Assembly (NCBI GenBank): GCA_017541325.1
Contig: JAFXZI010000002.1
Span: forward strand, 1-64,000
Source of the DNA: Bacilli bacterium
GTDB taxonomy: Bacteria > Bacillota_I > Bacilli_A > RF39 > UBA660
Direction of reading: 5' to 3'
Length of the DNA stretch: 64,000 nt
The notes under the pieces are model-generated. The model worked only from the letters and a program-made list of their open reading frames with translations, ran no database searches and had not been told where the DNA came from. This document shows, in pieces, positions 41,385 to 50,527 of this stretch (its first letter is position 1; every line of letters begins with the position of its first letter). A program made the translations under genes and the position numbers.

Positions 41385-42569
41385 ATGAAAAAAAATATAA
41401 GAGATTTTAATTTAAATAATAAAAAAGTATTAATAAGATGTGATTTTAATGTACCTATAAAAGATGGAAAAATAGTAGATGATAATAGAATTGTAATGAG
41501 TCTACCTACTATTAAATATGCTTTAGGTAACAATGCTAAAGTAATTCTTTTTTCTCATTTAGGTAGAGTTAAAGAAGAAGCAGATCTAGCTAAGAATGAT
41601 TTAGCACCAGTTGCTGCAAGACTTAGTGAATTACTTGATAAAGAAGTTGTTTTTGTTCCTGTAACTCGTGGAGAAGAATTAGAAAATGCTATTAAAAATA
41701 TGAATCCAAGAGATGTTATTCTTGTACAAAATACTAGATATGAAGATCTTGATGGAAAGAAAGAAAGTAGTAATGATCCAGAACTAGCTAAATATTGGGC
41801 AAGTCTTGGTGATGTATTTATTAATGATGCATTTGGTACTGTACATAGAGCCCATGCTTCTAATGTTGGTATTGCATCTAATCTTGAAGAAGTAGGTGTA
41901 GGATTCTTAGTTGAAAAAGAATTAACAGAACTTGAAAAACTAGATAATCCAGAAAGACCATTTACTTTAATATTAGGTGGAAGTAAAGTATCAGATAAAA
42001 TTGGAGTTATTGAAAATTTAATTAAAAAGTGTGATTATTTATTAATTGGTGGAGGAATGGCCTTTACTTTCTTAAAAGCAAAAGGTACAAATATAGGAAC
42101 TTCCGTATTAGATGAAGAAAACTTAGAATTTGCAAAGAAGATGATTAATGAATATGGAAATAAAATAATTCTTCCTGGTGATGTTAATGCTTTTAAAGAA
42201 TTTAATAATGAAAGTTCTAATAGAATTGTTAATTTAAATGAATTAGAAGAAGATGAAATGGGATTAGATATTGGCCCTGAAACTGTTAAAACATTCTCTT
42301 ATATTATAAGTACTTCTAAAACTGTATTTTGGAATGGTCCATTAGGAGTATATGAATTCTCTAAATGTACTAAAGGAACTGAAGATGTATTAAAAGCCTT
42401 AGTTGATAGTCATGCAACTACTATTTTAGGTGGAGGAGATATAGTTGCAGCTGCTGCTAATTTAGGATATAAAGATAAAGTTACTCATGCATCTACTGGT
42501 GGAGGAGCAACTTTAGAATATATGGAAGGAAAAGAATTACCTGGAATAAGTTGTATTCCTGAAGCTTAG
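41385..42569 (+). CDS. pgk: phosphoglycerate kinase
   Basis: It makes ATP from 1,3-bisphosphoglycerate. RCDFNVPIKDGKI near 18-30 is the signature. SHLGR, GTVHRAHASN near 161-170 and the C-terminal GGGDIVAAAANLG and HASTGGGATLEYMEG motifs are present. 394 residues, normal. Four bases separate it from the next membrane protein gene. Confidence 0.97.
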   Translation: MKKNIRDFNLNNKKVLIRCDFNVPIKDGKIVDDNRIVMSLPTIKYALGNNAKVILFSHLGRVKEEADLAKNDLAPVAARLSELLDKEVVFVPVTRGEELENAIKNMNPRDVILVQNTRYEDLDGKKESSNDPELAKYWASLGDVFINDAFGTVHRAHASNVGIASNLEEVGVGFLVEKELTELEKLDNPERPFTLILGGSKVSDKIGVIENLIKKCDYLLIGGGMAFTFLKAKGTNIGTSVLDEENLEFAKKMINEYGNKIILPGDVNAFKEFNNESSNRIVNLNELEEDEMGLDIGPETVKTFSYIISTSKTVFWNGPLGVYEFSKCTKGTEDVLKALVDSHATTILGGGDIVAAAANLGYKDKVTHASTGGGATLEYMEGKELPGISCIPEA

Positions 42570-42573
42570 GATA

Positions 42574-43569
42574 ATGAAAAATCTTAGAAAGGCTTTATTA
42601 TTATTAGCAATTACTCTAGTTGTATTATATTTCGTTATTAAAGATGATATACCTAATATACTAGATAGTTTAAGAAGTGCTAATCCATTATTCCTACTTA
42701 TGGGAATGGGATTTGCTTTTCTTTATTGGTTGTTTAAAGCTTTATCTCTTCACGGTATAGTTTATAATTATAAGAAGCTAAAACGTAGATTTGTTTTAAA
42801 ACAAATAATAATAGAACAATTCTTTAATGGGGTTACTCCTTTTGCAACAGGAGGTCAACCTATGCAAGTATATATGCTAAAGAAAAGTGGTATTAAAATA
42901 GCACATAGTACTAATATAATTGTTCAACATTTTTTACTATACCAAATGGCTTTAATAACACATGGAGTAATTGCCGTTCTATTAAATTTTAAATACAATT
43001 ACATAGTAAATAATATAATACTTAGAGATTTAACTATAATAGGTTTTACTATTAATGCTCTGGTAGGAATAGGTTTATTAATAGTTAGTTTCTCTGAGAA
43101 ATTTAATACTATTGTTTTAAATGGTTTAATTTGGTTATTTACTAAGTTTAAGATATTTAAAAATAAAGAAAAAACTATAGAAAAACTTCGTAATAAATTA
43201 GGAGAATTCCATGAAAGTGCTTTAATCCTTAGACAACATAAGGGAACTATATTTAAAGGATATTTATTTAATTTCATTGGACTATTTTGCTATTATATAA
43301 CTCCATTGTTTGTAATTTATTCATTAGGATTAAGTATTAATCCTGTAATAGTATATGTATGTTGTTCATATGTTAGTATAATTGGATCTTTTGTACCTAT
43401 TCCTGGAGGAAGCGGAGGAATTGAATATAGTTTCTTACAATTTTTTGGAGGATTTATTACAGGAGCTGCTTTATCTGCAACAGTTATTTTATGGAGAAGT
43501 ATTACATATTATTTTGCAATGATATTAGGTGGAATTTTGTTTACTACATTTAAGGGAGTGAAAAAATAG
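42574..43569 (+). CDS. YbhN/UPF0104-family membrane protein (lysylphosphatidylglycerol synthetase TM-like)
   Basis: 331 residues with about seven to eight membrane segments. The pattern EQFFNGVTPFATGGQPMQVYML near 86-107 and the C-terminal PIPGGSGGIEYSFLQFFG near 270-287 are typical of this family, which includes the flippase domain of MprF and polyprenyl-glycan related transporters. The next gene is a glycolipid-type glycosyltransferase, so a role in glycolipid synthesis or flipping is likely. Confidence 0.82.
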   Translation: MKNLRKALLLLAITLVVLYFVIKDDIPNILDSLRSANPLFLLMGMGFAFLYWLFKALSLHGIVYNYKKLKRRFVLKQIIIEQFFNGVTPFATGGQPMQVYMLKKSGIKIAHSTNIIVQHFLLYQMALITHGVIAVLLNFKYNYIVNNIILRDLTIIGFTINALVGIGLLIVSFSEKFNTIVLNGLIWLFTKFKIFKNKEKTIEKLRNKLGEFHESALILRQHKGTIFKGYLFNFIGLFCYYITPLFVIYSLGLSINPVIVYVCCSYVSIIGSFVPIPGGSGGIEYSFLQFFGGFITGAALSATVILWRSITYYFAMILGGILFTTFKGVKK

Positions 43570-44799
43570 ATGAGAATTGGTTTATTTACTGATACATATC
43601 CTCCATTTATAAATGGAGTATCAACTAGTGTTTTGATGTTAAAAAAAGCTTTAGAAAAACAAGGGCATCAAGTATATGTAGTAACAGTTAATAATGAAGA
43701 TTTAAAATATAGAAGAGAAGAAAATGGAACAGTATTAAGAATTCCTGGAATACCTATAGGTATATATGATTATAGATTAACAGGTATTTATCCAGTTAGA
43801 GCAATTAATACTATTCGTAAATGGAAACTAGATGTAATTCATTCTCATACTGAATTTGGTATTGGAACATTTGCGCGTGTTTTTGCTAAGCAATTTAATA
43901 TACCATTAGTGCATACATATCATACAATGTATGAAGATTATGTTCATTATATTACTAAGGGATATTTTAATAAGTCTAGTAAGAAAATAGTTGAATATTT
44001 AACTATGTTCTACTGTAATACAACAGCAAACGCTTTAATTGTTCCAACTAAGAAAACTTATGATTTATTTAAAGAAAAATATGATTATAATAAAGCGATT
44101 CATATTATTCCAACAGGAATTGAATTAGATCGATTCTATTTGGAAAATATGAATGAAGAAATGATTAAAAAAATAAATAAACAATATGGGTTTAAAAAGA
44201 ATGATTTTATTATTATTTTTGTTGGTAGAATAGCTCAAGAAAAGAATATAGAATTTTTGTTAGATGCTCATCTTGATTTAGTAAAGAAACATAAAAATAT
44301 TAAACTTGTTATTGTTGGAGATGGGCCAGATGCTTCTAGATATAAAGAGTTTATAAAAGAGCATTCCATGGAAAACAATATTATTATGACTGGTAAAGTA
44401 CCATATGATGAAATGCCAAGTTATTATCATTTGGCTGATGTATTTACAACAGCATCTCTTTCTGAAACACAAGGTTTAACTGTAATTGAAGCGATGGCTG
44501 CATCTCTTGCACCAATTTGCATAAATGACGAATGTTTTAGAAATGTTATTACAAATGATTTAGATGGAAAAATATTTGATGATAAACAAGGATATATAGA
44601 TAGTATTTTAGATTTATATGAAGACCATAAAAAATTAGAAGATTTATCATATAATGCAAGACTTCATTCTGAAGTTCATAGTTCTAAATACTATGCAGAA
44701 AGAGTAGTAGAAGTTTATAAAATGACAAAAAGAGATCCTGGTACTTTAAGACGAATTATAAGTAAAATAAAATATAAAGGAGATAAAACTGATGACTAA
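43570..44799 (+). CDS. GT4 glycosyltransferase, probable diacylglycerol glucosyltransferase
   Basis: 409 residues. The N-terminus (RIGLFTDTYPPFINGVSTSV) and HSHTEFGIG followed by HTYHTMYEDYVHY are typical of processive GT4 enzymes that glucosylate diacylglycerol. The donor-binding E-x7-E motif appears around SETQGLTVIEAMAA near 298-311. FVGRIAQEKN starts the C-terminal Rossmann domain. The product would be a glucosyl-diacylglycerol membrane lipid or lipoteichoic anchor. It starts directly after the membrane protein gene and overlaps tpiA by 8 bp. Confidence 0.85.
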   Translation: MRIGLFTDTYPPFINGVSTSVLMLKKALEKQGHQVYVVTVNNEDLKYRREENGTVLRIPGIPIGIYDYRLTGIYPVRAINTIRKWKLDVIHSHTEFGIGTFARVFAKQFNIPLVHTYHTMYEDYVHYITKGYFNKSSKKIVEYLTMFYCNTTANALIVPTKKTYDLFKEKYDYNKAIHIIPTGIELDRFYLENMNEEMIKKINKQYGFKKNDFIIIFVGRIAQEKNIEFLLDAHLDLVKKHKNIKLVIVGDGPDASRYKEFIKEHSMENNIIMTGKVPYDEMPSYYHLADVFTTASLSETQGLTVIEAMAASLAPICINDECFRNVITNDLDGKIFDDKQGYIDSILDLYEDHKKLEDLSYNARLHSEVHSSKYYAERVVEVYKMTKRDPGTLRRIISKIKYKGDKTDD

Positions 44800-45502
44800 A
44801 CTAGTATTTGGTAATCAAAAAATGTATATAAATAAAGAAGAAGTTCTTGGCATTGTAGAAATGTTAAAAACAATAGAAAATAGAGATAATATTGTTATGT
44901 TTCCAAGCTATCCTTTTTTAGAATATTATAAAGATGTTGTAAGATTTGGTTCACAAGATGTGTCTGCTTATCTAAAAGGTGCTTATACTGGAGAAGTATC
45001 AGTATCTCAAATTAAATCATTAGGAGCATCTTGTTCAATTGTTGGACACTCTGAATGTAGAAAGAATCATAATGAAACTATAGAAACTTTAAGAAATAAG
45101 ATCACTTTATTGCTTGAAAATGATATTACCCCAGTATTTTGTATTGGAGAAAGTCTTGAAGAATATGAAAAAAATACTACATTAGAGGTTATTTATAATC
45201 AAATTAGTTCAGTATTTGATGGACTAAATAATTTAGATAATGTAATCATTGCTTACGAACCTGTTTGGGCAATTGGAACAGGAAAAACTCCTACTAACGA
45301 AGAAATAGATAGTACTATTGGAAATATTAAAAATTATGTTAAAGATAAGTACGGAGTTAATGATATAGTTTTATATGGAGGAAGTGTAAGTCCTAAAAAC
45401 ATTGAAGAATTAAATAAAATAGATAATGTAGATGGATATTTAATTGGTGGTTCGTCAAGTATAAAAGATGAATTAAAATATATAATTGAAAAGTGTATAT
45501 AG
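44792..45502 (+). CDS. tpiA: triosephosphate isomerase
   Basis: TIM-barrel isomerase. The N-terminal Asn and Lys lie in GNQKMY (in place of NWKMN), the catalytic His in VGHSECR near 88-94 and the catalytic Glu in AYEPVWAIGTGKT near 152-164. GGSVSPKN and GGSSSIKDE close the phosphate site. 236 residues, slightly shorter than the usual 250. The overlap with the glycosyltransferase gene shows that both are in one transcript. Confidence 0.95.
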   Translation: MTKLVFGNQKMYINKEEVLGIVEMLKTIENRDNIVMFPSYPFLEYYKDVVRFGSQDVSAYLKGAYTGEVSVSQIKSLGASCSIVGHSECRKNHNETIETLRNKITLLLENDITPVFCIGESLEEYEKNTTLEVIYNQISSVFDGLNNLDNVIIAYEPVWAIGTGKTPTNEEIDSTIGNIKNYVKDKYGVNDIVLYGGSVSPKNIEELNKIDNVDGYLIGGSSSIKDELKYIIEKCI

Positions 45503-45505
45503 TAA

Positions 45506-45979
45506 ATGAAAGAGAGTGAAGATAAATATATAACACTCTTTTTATGTTCAAAAGAAGAAGATATTAATCTAGAATTATTAGTATTAAAATCTAGTATTAA
45601 AGAGTTTGTTTCTAAATTTAATAAAAAGTTAGAGATAAATTCTTTTTTTCATGTTAATGAGGTAATGATTAGAGAAATAATTCATGAACTTGGAGTTCCT
45701 TCAAATTTAAAAGGATATAAGTATTTAATTGATTCAATTAAGATAACTATTAACAAAAATATAATTAATACAAACGACATTTATAAGGAAATATCTATTA
45801 AATATAAGGTCAGTATTAATTCAGTAGAACATGCTATTAAAAGAGCGATTGATATTAGTTTTGAGATAGGTAACATTTCTCTTATTCATAAAATATTTGG
45901 ATATAGTATTAAGGATATTCCAACTAATACACAGTATATATTAATGGTTTCTGAATATATTAGTTTACAATTAAATTGA
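45506..45979 (+). CDS. receiver-less Spo0A-type DNA-binding protein
   Basis: 157 residues. Residues about 48-157 align along their full length with the Spo0A effector domain: REIIHELGVPSNLKGYKYL, then ISIKYKVSINSVEHAIKRAID, then IHKIFGYSIKDIPTNTQYILMVS. The N-terminal receiver (about 125 residues with the phosphorylated Asp) is replaced by 45 unrelated residues. In Spo0A the recognition helix reads SRVERAIRHAIE and here NSVEHAIKRAID, so its DNA target may differ. The ribosome site is weak. It follows tpiA by 3 bp. Confidence 0.82.
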   Translation: MKESEDKYITLFLCSKEEDINLELLVLKSSIKEFVSKFNKKLEINSFFHVNEVMIREIIHELGVPSNLKGYKYLIDSIKITINKNIINTNDIYKEISIKYKVSINSVEHAIKRAIDISFEIGNISLIHKIFGYSIKDIPTNTQYILMVSEYISLQLN

Positions 45980-46004
45980 CTGTTGTGTTGTTTGGTAATA
46001 TAAT
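45976..46004 (+). promoter_or_regulatory. consensus sigma-A promoter
   Basis: TTGACT 45976-45981, a 17-bp spacer and TATAAT 45999-46004. It overlaps the stop codon of the Spo0A-like gene and drives the ATPase gene. Confidence 0.8.
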
Positions 46005-46037
46005 ATAGTTAGAATAAGTGAGATTGGAGGCCATTTT

Positions 46038-47321
46038 ATGGAAAGAAAAATTTATACTTACTTAAATCGTTGGAAAAGAGATCCGGAAAAGAAAATATTG
46101 GTTTTATATGGAAATAAACAAATTGGAAAAACATATGCAGCTTTAAAATTTGGAGAAAAAGAATATAAAAATACAGTTTACCTAGATTCTGAAAACAATA
46201 AAGAATTATTAGATTTGTTTAAGACTGAAAAGAATCCTGAAAAAATTGTAAGACATTTATCTTTAATTGCTAATGAAACAATTATTGAAAGTGATACTTT
46301 AATAATCATTGATAATGTTAAAGATATGGAAATTATTAATGCATGTAAAAATTTTAAAAAAGGAAATGAAGAATTAAAATATCATATAATTCTAATTAGT
46401 TCTTTAAGAGAAAATATTAATAATTTTAAATGTGAAGAACTTCAATTTAAAGCAATGCATGCAGTTGATTTTGAAGAATATTTAGTTGCAATTGATAATA
46501 GACAATTAATTGATTTTATTAAAACTTCATATAAAAACGATAAACCAATGCCTTTCCATAGTGTTGCGCTAGATTATTATAATGATTATCTTATGACTGG
46601 GGGATTTCCTGAAGCAGTAGAAATGAGCCTTAATAATAAAAACAAATTATTGCTTAATACAGTATTTAATAAAATAAATAATGCTAATAAAAAAGAATTT
46701 ATTAACTTTGATAATTTAATTGATAATATTCGTACTAATGAAGCATATGATAGTATTCCATATCAATTAAATAAGAGTAATAAAAAATTCCAATATGGAA
46801 TTATAAAAAATGGTAGTAGATCAAAAGATTATGATAAACCTATTAATTTCTTACATAATAATGGATTTGCTTATAAATGTTATAAAATAAGTGATGCTAA
46901 GTCACCACTTGCTAATTGTAAAGATCCTGAAAGTTTCAAATTATATTTAAATGATACAGGATTACTATATAATAAATTAAATTTAAATCAAATAAGGTTC
47001 TTATCTGATATTAATTATAGAAATATTATATATGAAAATAGTATTGCAATTAATCTAGTTAACTTGGGATATAATATATATTACTATCAATCAGAAGGAA
47101 AAGCAGAAGTTAGCTTTGTTATTCAAACAAGAGATGGTAAGATACTTCCAATTGAATTAGTTAATAAAAATATGTCTAAATCTAAATCTTTAACTTTATT
47201 TATGAATAAGACAGGAATAAAAGAAGCAATTAGAGTAACTGATGAAAACTTCTCTAAGAAAAAAGGCATAAAATATATACCTATATATGCATTATTTTGT
47301 TTAAATGAAGGTATAAAATAA
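46038..47321 (+). CDS. AAA+ ATPase with DUF4143 domain
   Basis: 427 residues. Walker A is YGNKQIGKTYAA near 23-34 and a Walker-B-like strand is LIIIDNV near 92-98. FEEYLVAID and DYYNDYLMTGGFPEAV are hallmark segments of the AAA/DUF4143 family, and the C-terminus has a nuclease-like SEGKAEVSFVIQTRDG strand arrangement. Functions of this family are poorly defined. The gene overlaps the rhomboid gene by one base. Confidence 0.85.
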   Translation: MERKIYTYLNRWKRDPEKKILVLYGNKQIGKTYAALKFGEKEYKNTVYLDSENNKELLDLFKTEKNPEKIVRHLSLIANETIIESDTLIIIDNVKDMEIINACKNFKKGNEELKYHIILISSLRENINNFKCEELQFKAMHAVDFEEYLVAIDNRQLIDFIKTSYKNDKPMPFHSVALDYYNDYLMTGGFPEAVEMSLNNKNKLLLNTVFNKINNANKKEFINFDNLIDNIRTNEAYDSIPYQLNKSNKKFQYGIIKNGSRSKDYDKPINFLHNNGFAYKCYKISDAKSPLANCKDPESFKLYLNDTGLLYNKLNLNQIRFLSDINYRNIIYENSIAINLVNLGYNIYYYQSEGKAEVSFVIQTRDGKILPIELVNKNMSKSKSLTLFMNKTGIKEAIRVTDENFSKKKGIKYIPIYALFCLNEGIK

Positions 47322-47869
47322 TGGAACATTTATATTATAATTCACCTGTTGTTTTAACCTTCTTTTTTATTTCTCTAGGGGTACTTATATTTAATGCAAT
47401 ATCTAAAAATACTTTAAATATATTATTATTTTCTACTTATAGAGCGTCAATTCTATCTCCATTAATGTATGTAAGACTTGTTGCGCATATTTTTGGACAT
47501 CAAGGATGGAGTCATTTTATGAATAATTTTCTTACTATTCTATTAATTGGACCAATGATAGAAGAAAAATATGGAAGTATTAATTTGCTTTATATGATAG
47601 GAATTACTGCATTAGTTACTGGAGTAATCCATAATTTATTTAGTAGGAATAGATTATTAGGTGCTAGTGGAATTGTTTATATGATGATTGCATTAAGTTC
47701 TTTTGTAAATATTGAAGCAGGAAAGATTCCTATTACACTTATTTTAATATTTATTTTTTATATAGTTAATGAAGTTATTTCTTCATTTTTGAAATTAGAT
47801 AATGTTTCACATATCGGACATTTAATTGGTGCAGTATGTGGAATTGCCTTTGGTTTTTATTTAAGTTGA
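47321..47869 (+). CDS. rhomboid-family intramembrane serine protease
   Basis: 182 residues with about five to six membrane segments. HQGWSHFMNNF near 60-70 resembles the HxxxN motif of rhomboids. The catalytic Ser is in LLGASGIVYMM near 110-120 and the catalytic His in VSHIGHLIGAVCG near 163-175. It lacks the extra cytoplasmic domains of larger rhomboids. It may cleave membrane-bound surface proteins. Confidence 0.85.
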   Translation: MEHLYYNSPVVLTFFFISLGVLIFNAISKNTLNILLFSTYRASILSPLMYVRLVAHIFGHQGWSHFMNNFLTILLIGPMIEEKYGSINLLYMIGITALVTGVIHNLFSRNRLLGASGIVYMMIALSSFVNIEAGKIPITLILIFIFYIVNEVISSFLKLDNVSHIGHLIGAVCGIAFGFYLS

Positions 47870-47886
47870 TGTTAGGAGATGAAGTT

Positions 47887-49401
47887 ATGAATAAACCTTT
47901 GGTTTTATGTATTTTAGATGGATGTGGTGTTAGAGAAAGTACAGATGGTAATGCTTTTAAAAACGCTAATACGCCAACCTTAGATATGTTGATGGATAAA
48001 TATCCACATTCTATATTAGAAGCTAGTGGACCAGCTGTAGGTCTTCCAGAAGGACAAATGGGTACTAGTGAAGTAGGACATATGAATTTAGGAGCAGGAC
48101 GTGTTGCGCTTCAACCACTTGAAGCAATTAGTGGATCTATTAAAGATGGAACATTCTTTAAAAATGAAAAGATCTTAGAAGTACTTAATTTTGTAAAAGA
48201 TAATAATTCTAATCTACATGTATTTGGATTATTATCTGATGGAGGAGTACATTCTCATATAGATCATTTATTATCTTTAATAGATATGTGTCATGATAAT
48301 AATCTTGAAAATGTTTATATTGATGTATGTTTAGATGGAAGAGATACATATGAAAAAAGTGCTTTAAAGTATTTAGATCAATTACAAAGCAAATTAGATA
48401 AATATAATTATAAAATTGCTACTATATCTGGTAGATATTATGCAATGGATAGAGATAATAATTTTGATCGTTTAAAACTTGCATATGATGCTATATGTTA
48501 TGGTAATGCTAAAGAATATTCTTCTTATAAAGAATTAATAGATGAAAGTTATAACAAAGGAGTATTTGATGAATTTGTTATTCCTGGAATTATTAATAAG
48601 ATGCCTATAAAAGAGAATGATGGAGTTATTGCTTTCAATTTTAGAAAAGATCGTTTAAGAGAAATGTTTACTCTTTTATCTAATCCTAGTGAATATGAAG
48701 AAAAAGCAAACGAAAAGGGATTAGAAGTAATTCATTATTCAAATATTAAGACTCTTACTATGTATCCAGTGACAGAAACTGTTTTATCTCCTCATGCTTT
48801 TAATGATCTAGATCTTAAAAATATTATGGTAGATTTCTTACATAATAATGGACTTAGTCAATTAAGAATTGCTGAGACGGAAAAATATCCACATGTTACA
48901 TTTTTCTTTGATGGAGGTAGAGAAGTAGAATATCCTGATATGAAAAAAATACTTATTCCATCTCCTAAAGTAGCAACATATGATTTAAAACCAGAAATGA
49001 GTGTTTATGAAGTTACAGATAACTTTTTAAAAGAAGTAGGTAATTTTGATGTAACAATAATGAATTTAGCGAATGGAGATATGGTAGGGCATACAGGAGT
49101 TTATGAAGCGGCAGTACAGGCTGTTGAAGATATGGATAAATGCTTAGACAAAATATATTCAAAAGTTATGTCTTTAGGTGGAATTTTAATAATTATTGCC
49201 GATCATGGTAACTGCGATATGATGTGGGATGAAAATCATAATCCAGTAACTAGTCATACAACTAATCCAGTACCTTGCATTATAACTAAAGAGGGTATTT
49301 CTATTCATAATGGAAAACTAGCTGATATCGCTCCAACTATGATTCAATTATTAGGATTAGAAATTCCTGTAGAGATGACAGGAAAAACATTAATAGATTA
49401 A
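47887..49401 (+). CDS. gpmI: 2,3-bisphosphoglycerate-independent phosphoglycerate mutase
   Basis: It converts 3- to 2-phosphoglycerate using two metal ions. CILDGCGVRE at the start, GTSEVGHMNLGAGR near 61-74 (nucleophilic Ser, usually GNSEVGH) and ADHGNCDMMWD near 440-450 are signatures. 504 residues, normal. ATG 47887 is used because TAGGAG precedes it by eight bases. A longer frame from 47836 would overlap the rhomboid gene. Confidence 0.96.
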   Translation: MNKPLVLCILDGCGVRESTDGNAFKNANTPTLDMLMDKYPHSILEASGPAVGLPEGQMGTSEVGHMNLGAGRVALQPLEAISGSIKDGTFFKNEKILEVLNFVKDNNSNLHVFGLLSDGGVHSHIDHLLSLIDMCHDNNLENVYIDVCLDGRDTYEKSALKYLDQLQSKLDKYNYKIATISGRYYAMDRDNNFDRLKLAYDAICYGNAKEYSSYKELIDESYNKGVFDEFVIPGIINKMPIKENDGVIAFNFRKDRLREMFTLLSNPSEYEEKANEKGLEVIHYSNIKTLTMYPVTETVLSPHAFNDLDLKNIMVDFLHNNGLSQLRIAETEKYPHVTFFFDGGREVEYPDMKKILIPSPKVATYDLKPEMSVYEVTDNFLKEVGNFDVTIMNLANGDMVGHTGVYEAAVQAVEDMDKCLDKIYSKVMSLGGILIIIADHGNCDMMWDENHNPVTSHTTNPVPCIITKEGISIHNGKLADIAPTMIQLLGLEIPVEMTGKTLID

Positions 49402-49427
49402 AAAAACGAGATTTAATCTCGTTTTTT
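49401..49427. terminator. bidirectional terminator between gpmI and the convergent gene
   Basis: A perfect 12-bp inverted repeat with a 3-nt loop, A-rich on the left and T-rich on the right. Confidence 0.9.
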
Positions 49428-49929
49428 AATTATCTAATGACCATTGGAAATCATATTTCCCAGAGGTATTAAACATTTCTTTTACGTATCTAACTCTTAT
49501 ATCGGTAGCATCTTTTTTTATAAACCAGGAAATAGCACCTTCTACTTCCTCTCCTGGTTCAAGATCGCCACTTTTTAAGTATGTGCCATCGTCTGTAACC
49601 ATTCCTGCTTTAGTAATCTCTTCCTCTTTTTTGTTAGTTACACCAAAATTCCATGAGGAATAACTCTTTGTTTCTTTGGATTTGTTTTTTATTTTAATTG
49701 TAACCTTTAGTTCAACATAGTCTTCATACAAATCTACTGGGTTTCTTTCAACTTTAGTGATGCTATATTCTACCCCTTCAAATTTAACTGTTTCGTTTTG
49801 TTTGTGATTAAATCTTTCTCCTCCAAGCGATGCTAGTCCAATAAGTACACCGGCTATTAATGCGGTTACTAAAACATAGGCTTTTTTGAAAAACCAAAAT
49901 TTAATATCATCTTTTTTATTTTTATCCAT
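49426..49929 (-). CDS. membrane-anchored protein with a DUF4352-like Ig-fold domain
   Basis: 167 residues. An N-terminal membrane segment lies near 15-34. The outer domain (VKFEGVEYSITKVERNPVD, ELKVTIKIKNKSKET, DLEPGEEVEGAISW) has the strand pattern of DUF4352, an immunoglobulin-like domain common in Firmicutes lipoproteins. No lipobox is seen. The start has AAGGAGG. Function unknown. Confidence 0.75.
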   Translation of the reverse strand: MDKNKKDDIKFWFFKKAYVLVTALIAGVLIGLASLGGERFNHKQNETVKFEGVEYSITKVERNPVDLYEDYVELKVTIKIKNKSKETKSYSSWNFGVTNKKEEEITKAGMVTDDGTYLKSGDLEPGEEVEGAISWFIKKDATDIRVRYVKEMFNTSGKYDFQWSLDN

Positions 49930-49948
49930 AGCATTTCCTCCTTATTAA

Positions 49949-49957
49949 ATTATAACA
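49949..49957 (-). promoter_or_regulatory. extended -10 promoter of the DUF4352-like gene
   Basis: TGTTATAAT on the minus strand, about 20 bp from the start. Confidence 0.55.
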
Positions 49958-49981
49958 TAAAAAAACTATATTACATTTTTG

Positions 49982-49990
49982 TGTTATAAT
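49982..49990 (+). promoter_or_regulatory. extended -10 promoter of the macrodomain gene
   Basis: TGTTATAAT on the plus strand lies only 15 bp before ATG 50006, so the leader would be about nine bases. Confidence 0.55.
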
Positions 49991-50005
49991 TTGGTTAGTG
50001 ATATT

Positions 50006-50527
50006 ATGAGTAAGATTGAGTTAATAAATGGATCGAGTATAGAACAAAAAGTAGATGCAATTGTCAACGCAGCTAACAAGCACTTATATCCTGGTGGAGG
50101 AGTATGTGGTGCAATATTTAATAAAGCAGGATATAATGAATTAACTGACGCTTGTAGTAAAATAAAAACCCCTTTAAATGATGGAGATGCAGTTATTACT
50201 CCAGCTTTTAATATTAGTAATGCCAAATATATCATTCATGCAGTTGGGTCTAATTTTAGTATTACTCCAAATGCCTTTGATAGTTTATTTAATGCTTATT
50301 ACAATTCTTTAGTTTTATTACGTAATAATAATATTCATTCTATATCATTTCCTTTAATAAGTTCTGGAATATATGGAGGATCTTTAGATAATCCTGTAAG
50401 AGTATCTACAGAACAATGTATAAAAGCATATGAAGAATTTACTAAAAAATATGATTATGAAATAAAGGTTTTATTATGTGCGTTTACTAAAGATGAAATG
50501 TTTTTTGCAAAAGAGGTGTTTAAATGA
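50006..50527 (+). CDS. macrodomain protein (ADP-ribose or O-acetyl-ADP-ribose binding/hydrolase)
   Basis: 173 residues. VDAIVNAANKHLYPGGGVCGAI near 17-38 is the ADP-ribose-binding loop of MacroD-type hydrolases, and FPLISSGIYGG near 111-121 is the second loop. These proteins remove acetyl or ADP-ribosyl groups. ATG 50006 (MSKIEL) is chosen because the frame upstream lacks homology. The stop overlaps the next start (ATGA), so the next gene is coupled. Confidence 0.9.
   Translation: MSKIELINGSSIEQKVDAIVNAANKHLYPGGGVCGAIFNKAGYNELTDACSKIKTPLNDGDAVITPAFNISNAKYIIHAVGSNFSITPNAFDSLFNAYYNSLVLLRNNNIHSISFPLISSGIYGGSLDNPVRVSTEQCIKAYEEFTKKYDYEIKVLLCAFTKDEMFFAKEVFK

Noticed and set aside
49981-50005. Upstream TTG start for the macrodomain gene
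   Set aside because: It would place the start inside the promoter, and the extra residues do not resemble the family.
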